From Membranipora membranacea (taxonomy: Eukaryota > Bryozoa > Gymnolaemata > Cheilostomatida > Membraniporidae), in assembly GCA_914767715.1 (NCBI GenBank), contig OU612072.1, forward strand, positions 1,924,001 through 1,988,000: 64,000 nt of DNA. The letters run 5' to 3'. The stretch's first letter is position 1. Each line of letters begins with the position of its first letter. The position numbers and the translations under genes were made by a program. The notes beneath the pieces are model-generated. The model saw nothing but the letters and a program-made list of their open reading frames with translations. It searched no databases and was not told where the DNA came from. Below are positions 58,200 to 64,000 of the stretch, in pieces.

Positions 58200-59393
58200 A
58201 GCAAGGAGGACCCCTTATTTTTATATGATATATATAATTATACCACAATCATAACATGTTTGTTGTGCTATATTCTATGGCTGTATTCACTGAGAATAAT
58301 TGTGGGAGAGTTCTACCTCATAATAGGACAACGATACTCAGGCTGTTTACCTCATAGGCGGTATGGAAAGGACAGCAATTTTAATTTGCACATAATATAA
58401 TGACATCGCCTTTGGCAATCCATCATAAGCTCAATCGACAACCTGAGTGTATGTCATCCACACCCCTGAAGTCTTGTGGCATTTATGATCGCGGCATTCC
58501 TAGTTAGTTATAATATTTTTAATTTCCCTTAGTAGGCCTAAAGCCTATTTCCCTCTACTATCCTAATCTCTAAAATCACTTTGTTGGTGAGCATCATGAT
58601 GATGTCATGTGAATGTTTAGGGGTCATGTGAACATGCACATTACATTCCCTTACACATTGTAGGATTTGCGCACACTTGAAAATGATCGCAGACGAATTT
58701 TTACCTTATGAGCAACGTTTAACAGTTCAGTTTTTGAAACAAGCAACAGTGAACAATAATGTAATTCGTTCTTGACGATAATTATTTGTTACATATCAGT
58801 GACATATGGATGATATTTTTGTGCAAATGAAAGGTCTTAATATTTTGTACCACAGTATTAGTGTCTTGTAATATTGGAAAACTGCACTAATTATCAGAGA
58901 TCTGATGTGAACTCGTTTAGTGAAAATGGTCAGTTAAAAATTCTGTGTGTCAGAACCTGTGAAAGACAACGCGATGCTGTACAACTGTGGTATGATGTAA
59001 TTTCCCTAAGATAGTGGTGGGAACCAGGCTTAATGACACTTACATTATTCATCAGTGACCAAGACATATGATGAAGTGGGCATGCAAAGGTGACAAGTTG
59101 TGGGTTTCAGATTCACTCAGTTCTAAATATTTCCAATTATAATACAAAACTTCTGTGTTGATTGATTATGTTCTGTCTGATATCACAGCAAGTTAACTCG
59201 GTCTTTGCTGGCATGAAAAGGTATTGTCAAATGAATGAATTGACATGACGAGCAGCAGCCTAAGATTAAGTCTCCACCTTTGAATTTGTTTCAATATTGA
59301 AGCTTTTGCGACTCAGAACAAAAAATGAAATGCTTGATAAATATTCTGATCACTTGCCACGTTGTATGAATATAAAAGCCGGATAACTTTTGC
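58200..59393. other. Upstream of the CUB gene, no feature recognised
   Basis: No exon or clear repeat seen. It should include the promoter of the CUB gene. TATAAAAG at 59371-59378 is only 23 bases before the ATG, too close to direct a start upstream of it. Confidence 0.35.
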
Positions 59394-62300
59394 ATGCTGT
59401 TTTTAATAACAGTTTTCATTATTTTACAGAGCTATATTATCATATATTTCTTTTGGGTGATTGGAACTTCTTCAGCTGCTCACATACCTTCAAGACCTAG
59501 GGAACCATGTAAGTCAAGGCAATCTAAGATCATTTTAAGTTTACTACAACATTCTACCAATGCTTTTGTTACATTCACTATTTATAGTCTGAATTTGATT
59601 TTGTCCAGAAGACACCAAAAGCTATATTTCAATTTGTTTTAACAGAAGAGGGGCAACATGGAATCAAAGTTTCTAGATCGAACGTTTATGCTGATTTCAA
59701 ATATCTGGTTATCAGATATATAAATATATCAGTTGCAGTATTATTTATAATATCAAGGCACAAATAAATGGTGTGGTTTATAAATCAGACAGTTCACAAC
59801 AAGCTATACTCAGGCAAAACAATGGGATTACATGAGCAATTATTAAAGTTATCTCCTCCATTTTTTGTTGAGGTAAAAATATATTTTCTCCCGAACCAAC
59901 TGAGTGTAGAACTATGATAATAGTATTTAAGAAACCTATCTACACAAAAGGCTGTCAAATTGTTGCCTTCTTCCGTATAAATATATATCCTGAAAGATTT
60001 GGGTGTCTTCTGGAGTATAATCCTGAATAATTTCTAACTGGCAGACTGAGTGTGTGGAAACCAGATATTTGAAATCAGCATTTAAGTTCTACTCTAGAAA
60101 CAATTATTTCCATGTTGCCCTACTCTCGTGAAAATAAACACATAAAATTGAATCAAATATTTTGTTTTGTTCTTGAACTTTAAAAGATTACCATACTATA
60201 TTTTATGCAGCAGCCAGATAATTTTCTGGTGTTGAGTATTATAACTTTTGGTGATGTGATAACAGTAACCTCAGCTCTACATGCCCATGAGCTTTGTCCT
60301 GATGGTTAAATCAATTTTACATAGCTTGACAGTACATGAAGCTTGTGTTTGTCAATTTGATGCAGGTCATCTACAATACTAAGTTATGAGTGTGGTGTTG
60401 TCACCTAGAAAATATCTGATTAAGTCTCTAGACTTTAAAGCCTGATTTACAGTGTCAGCTTAAAACTATTTTTCTCCCAGACAGTACAGGGCTGGCCATG
60501 AAGTCATCTGATCGTGAACAAGCATTTAAAGAGGTAGGAATCGAAGGGGGTGCACGGGGATTAATCATGTGAAGTGACAGGCAAGACCATTGGCTAATCA
60601 ATGTAATTAGAGGCGGAGAATGGCCTTGGTCTCCGCCTCTAACAGCCAGTCCACGCTGCGTTCTCAAGTGGTCAAGTGTGTTATATAAGAAATTGTGATT
60701 CGCAGACACCCATAAATAAAGTTGAATAGAAGCTATGATATAGCTATTGTTGTGTTGGCTCATCACACTTGGGATTATAGGGTTTAATTACAACGGTCAA
60801 TTTCAATCTTGACAACGGTATCTAGGCAACCTCTAAAACCATAAATCATAACGTCAAAATTGACCAATAAGAGCTCGTATATTTTGAAGCGGATGATTTG
60901 AAATCATCGGAATTGGGCAATTTCGTGTGACATCAGTCATATTTTCACCACTTTCCAATGCCATTATTGGAATAAAAATTCATTGGGCATGTGTATCACA
61001 CAATTCCGCATCAGCTTGTCTGATTCCCATTAAAAATAATTCACTGCTTCTCCTCTTAATTCCGAAAAAGCAGGAGGAATTTGAATGCTGCTAACCCCAT
61101 TTGAATCTGATATGGCTGGGTGATCGCTTTACATTGACTGGCCCTTATATACCGGTCGAGGCACTTTAAGTCTCAGGCTACTTTTCAGGGTCAAGCTATT
61201 ATTCATTATGACAACCACATCACTGACACCTCTAGTCAAAAGCCACAAACTTATTAACAAAGATGTTTTCTTTACTATAGGTGAATGTGGAGTATTAGCT
61301 CATGACGGTGTTCTTACATCCCCATTATATCCAAATCGCTACCCTAACAATATGAGCTGCACATGGCAAATTGTTCAGGCTCCAGGAAGAAGAATTGGAG
61401 TCGAAATTACTAACTCGCAGTTCGAGTTTGAGTTTAAAGATAAAGTCAGTGGTAAAAACTTCTGTCAGAATGATTACCTCGAGGTTTGTTACATCTTGCA
61501 ATTTGAATCTCCTATTCATTTTTCAGCAGATCAATTTTTCTTATATTTTGTGTATTTTATTGCATTTGGATATTTTACTCTTTTCACTCCAGTAAATCCA
61601 TCCCAGATACTAGGAGGAACAATAAAACATACTAATTCATACTTTTACTGACAAGCATTTAAGTCTCAGCTTAAATGCTTTAATGAAAAACTAAATGAAA
61701 AGCTAAATGAAAAACTGAAATGAAAAACTTTTGAAAAATGAAAAACTAAAATGAAAAACTCTCAGCTTAAATGAAAAACCAAACAGACAGAGAACTACAA
61801 GGCTTCTGGGTTTTGTGTTGAATAACTCGCTTTCATGGCAGGATCATCTAGAGTATGTATATGAAAAGGTACAACGGAATGTTCACCTACTTCAAAATGT
61901 GAGATACTTCTTGGATATAGCAAGTGCCCGCACATTTTACTTCCAGTTTATCTATTGTCTCCTTATATATGGCATCCATTATCATTGGCAACTTGTCCTG
62001 CAATAATGCCCTCAATAGATTATTTTTGTTGCAAAAACGGGCTTTACGCATTATCGCAAATGTGCATTACATCCCATATTATCTCATTCCAACCGAATCC
62101 ATTACACAATCATTACAACTCCTACCTCTTCCTAAGCTTGTTTGTTATTTCACTTCACTTTTTGCGCATAAGATAAACAATTTTTTAACACCTCCATTTA
62201 TATATAGAGGATTTAACAACACTACAAAGTTCAATTTTTGTGATAAACATTTACTTTTAAATCATACAGACAATCTAAGATACAAGGTTTCTGCTACATA

Positions 62301-62659
62301 CAATTCTTTACCGTTACAATTGAGATCTAAAGAGAAGTTCAGTTCATTCAAAACTTTACTTTTCAACCATATATTATCGACTTGACCAACATCATTGATG
62401 ATTTTATTTCCTTTCTGTTTCTCTTTTTTTGTTTTTCTGGCACTGGGTGCAAAACATTTTGAATGAGATGACTTTGGTTGCCAATAAAAGTATGTATACT
62501 TTGTTTAGCTATCTACAATGGATGGGACAAGAAGGAGAAGATTCTGTGGATATAATACTCTGGGTCGGCTTGAGTTGGACACCAATGAAGGGATGCTCAC
62601 TTTCAGGAGCGATGAACGTAATGCTTTTAGAGGATGGCGTCTTAAATACTTCGGTGTGG
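59394..62659 (+). CDS. CUB-domain protein, first three exons (3' end not found in window)
   Basis: Exons 59394-59508, 61281-61483 and 62509-62659. Exon 1 encodes a signal peptide (MLFLITVFIILQSYIIIYFF) cut near SSA-A and leaves in phase 1; exons 2 and 3 encode one CUB domain of about 117 residues: CECGVLAHDGVLTSPLYPNR and YPNNMSCTWQI, then NDYLE, FCGYNTLGRL and MLTFRSDERN, GWRLKYF. Entry phase 1, internal phase 0, exit phase 1. CUB domains bind proteins and often calcium in secreted or membrane proteins. The gene continues, as exon 3 ends at gtaagt. A LINE 3' fragment is inserted in the intron between the two CUB exons, ending beside the acceptor at 62507-62508. Confidence 0.8.
59643..60128. 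repeat. Inverted-repeat element in CUB intron 1
   Basis: 59643-59717 (ggcaacatggaatcaaagtt, gctgatttcaaatatctggt) is inverted at 60055-60128. A second inverted pair, ccagaagacacc (59607) and ggtgtcttctgg (60003), is interleaved with it. Likely a MITE or two overlapping ones. Confidence 0.6.
61672..61790. repeat. Tandem aatgaaaaact-type repeat
   Basis: Irregular 10-16-base units of taaatgaaaaact, with cagcttaaat at both ends. Directly before the LINE fragment in CUB intron 2. Confidence 0.75.
61799..62500 (+). mobile_element. 5'-truncated LINE, ORF2 C-terminus, frameshifted
   Basis: LLGFVLNNSLSWQDHLEYV continues after a shift near 62000 into LLQKRALRIIANVHYIPYYL and the C-terminus ending at 62385, then 3' UTR to ccaataaaagtatgtat. 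Related to 7165-7850 on the other strand. Same orientation as the host gene. Confidence 0.8.
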
Positions 62660-64000
62660 GTAAGTATTGCACCTTACAATAAGCTCGCCATACCTTTATC
62701 TAGATTGGTCGGTATCAAAATTATCTGTATCTTCTATTTTTATGCTTCTCAATCCTGCTGGTTTATTGTTAGATGCAGTAGAATAAGTGTGGCTCTTGAA
62801 TAGTTGCACTACCATTAGGAAATAGCAGAAATATGTAGTCCTAGATTACCCTTTTAAAACAATAACACACAGAATTTCTCGAGATACTAAGCCAAATATT
62901 CCATAAATTAACAAGTCAAATTAGGAATAATTATAGAATATTATACAAATTTGAAAGTCCTCAGGGTTTGACTGTGTTTTCAGTCTGCAGACGATTTCTT
63001 CTTTTATCTAGAATTGATTCGCAGAAATACTTCCAAGCTATACTGCTACAGCCAGGCACCCTTGTGTTTCTAAGAGTTTCCTTATATTATGGTATTGATA
63101 TTCTTGGGCTGTCAACTTTTCTTCCGAATTCGATATGTTATAACTGTGTCAGTATCTCCTCAACAATACTATAACAGTTGCATATGTCAGATCGGTCCTG
63201 ATTTTCAAGATATTCAAGAATTTGGTGTTTTGTGCCAGCTGTTACATTCAACAAATTGAAATCACATGGCTTCGGAACTTTCACAAAGGCCAGACATCTA
63301 CCATGAAAAAACCTGATCATTAATGGAAACTCCCATCAATCATGGTGATTATCATACACAGTCTCAATAGTAAGTTGCTAACAGTTGAATAAGCTAGAGT
63401 AATACAATAATTGTACAATGCATCAGTGATGAGTCAATGAAGTACCAGTGGATAATCAGTTTTGACCAATGACATTATCTCAAGTGTTTTCCTCACTGTA
63501 TGTCAAAGAAACACTGTCACCTGACATTCATGTATTGGGAACACATTGACAACCTCTTGCAGCACAGTTGCTCTCAATTGAGTGAAGGAGTTACCATGAT
63601 TGATGGGTATTTTTCCATGGACTATAAATGATCAATTTTCTTTCACATGTCGAGCCTCTGTCATATGGCTATTATTGTTTCCAATCAGCTGTGGAGGGGG
63701 TGGTGGTGGTGGTGGTGGTTAGGGTGGTAGACCACTTTATATTCAACAATGATCTCAGGATCTAGCATAACAATTGGGATATTTGTAGAAGTTTTCCTTA
63801 CCAGCTAATGGTTGAGCACTTTGTAACCTCATGCCAATTTTACTAACAGGCGTCTCAAAGGGGGCAGCGTCCATCATAGTTTTAGTTTTGCTCCAATTAA
63901 TTCGTATTTCAGGGCATTTTGAACAACGATGCTAGATTAAACTTTATTTTATGGAAGGCTTGAGTTCCATGGGTCCCTGAGACATGAACCCAGGTCGATC
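62660..64000. other. Downstream intron of the CUB gene, no secure exon
   Basis: Contains a (ggt)n run at 63696-63720 and an imperfect duplication of tcccatcaatcatggtgatt / accatgattgatggg in opposite orientations (63330 and 63592). A possible phase-compatible exon at 62978-63090 is discussed among the rejected items. Confidence 0.4.

Noticed and set aside
59371-59378. TATA box of the CUB gene
   Set aside because: At 23 bases before the ATG it would place the transcription start inside or after the start codon.
62978-63090. Possible fourth exon of the CUB gene
   Set aside because: It is phase-compatible between ttttcag and gtattg but has no CUB or other domain resemblance, and two frames are open. 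Not enough support.

Overview
The window is nuclear DNA from an invertebrate metazoan. It is AT-rich. Genes are split into many short exons with GT-AG introns of a few hundred bases to about 3 kb. Several extracellular domains (LU, EGF, CUB, NIDO, TSP1, Ig, kringle, C-type lectin) are bounded by phase-1 introns, and introns and intergenic DNA are full of LINEs, tRNA-derived SINEs, hAT-like and foldback elements. The lineage cannot be fixed further from sequence alone. There is no bacterial or viral gene organisation.

Layout. (1) 2201-3655, + strand: the last three exons of a gene whose product I do not recognise. (2) 5094-12483, + strand: a complete ten-exon gene for a secreted protein of 540 residues: signal peptide, Ly6/uPAR (LU) domain, C-type lectin-like domain (CTLD) and thrombospondin type 1 repeat. 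A complete nidogen NIDO module sits between the two halves of the CTLD. (3) 41907-14152, - strand: a 31-exon gene for a type I membrane protein of 1,847 residues. It has a signal peptide, a kringle-like domain, about 390 unassigned residues, TSP1, a cysteine-poor Ig-like region, more unassigned sequence, EGF and calcium-binding EGF domains, a transmembrane helix, and a cytoplasmic tail of about 400 residues made of Pro/Thr/Ser octapeptides and Glu/Pro/Thr repeats. All 30 exon junctions keep one frame. It is convergent with gene 2. (4) 59394-62659 and beyond, + strand: the first three exons of a secreted or membrane CUB protein.

42.0-59.3 kb is a transposon-dominated block. It holds a broken, nearly full-length LINE on + (43.4-48.7 kb) tail-to-tail with another on - (52.3-49.0 kb). 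The - element has its first two frames overlapped as TAATG. It also holds hAT-like elements with perfect 8-bp target duplications, some carrying tRNA-derived promoters, one with a 13-bp minisatellite built on the Pol III B box, and several SINEs.

The three readable genes all encode extracellular multidomain proteins, so adhesion, self/non-self recognition or immune roles are reasonable guesses. Nothing in the sequence proves that they act together.
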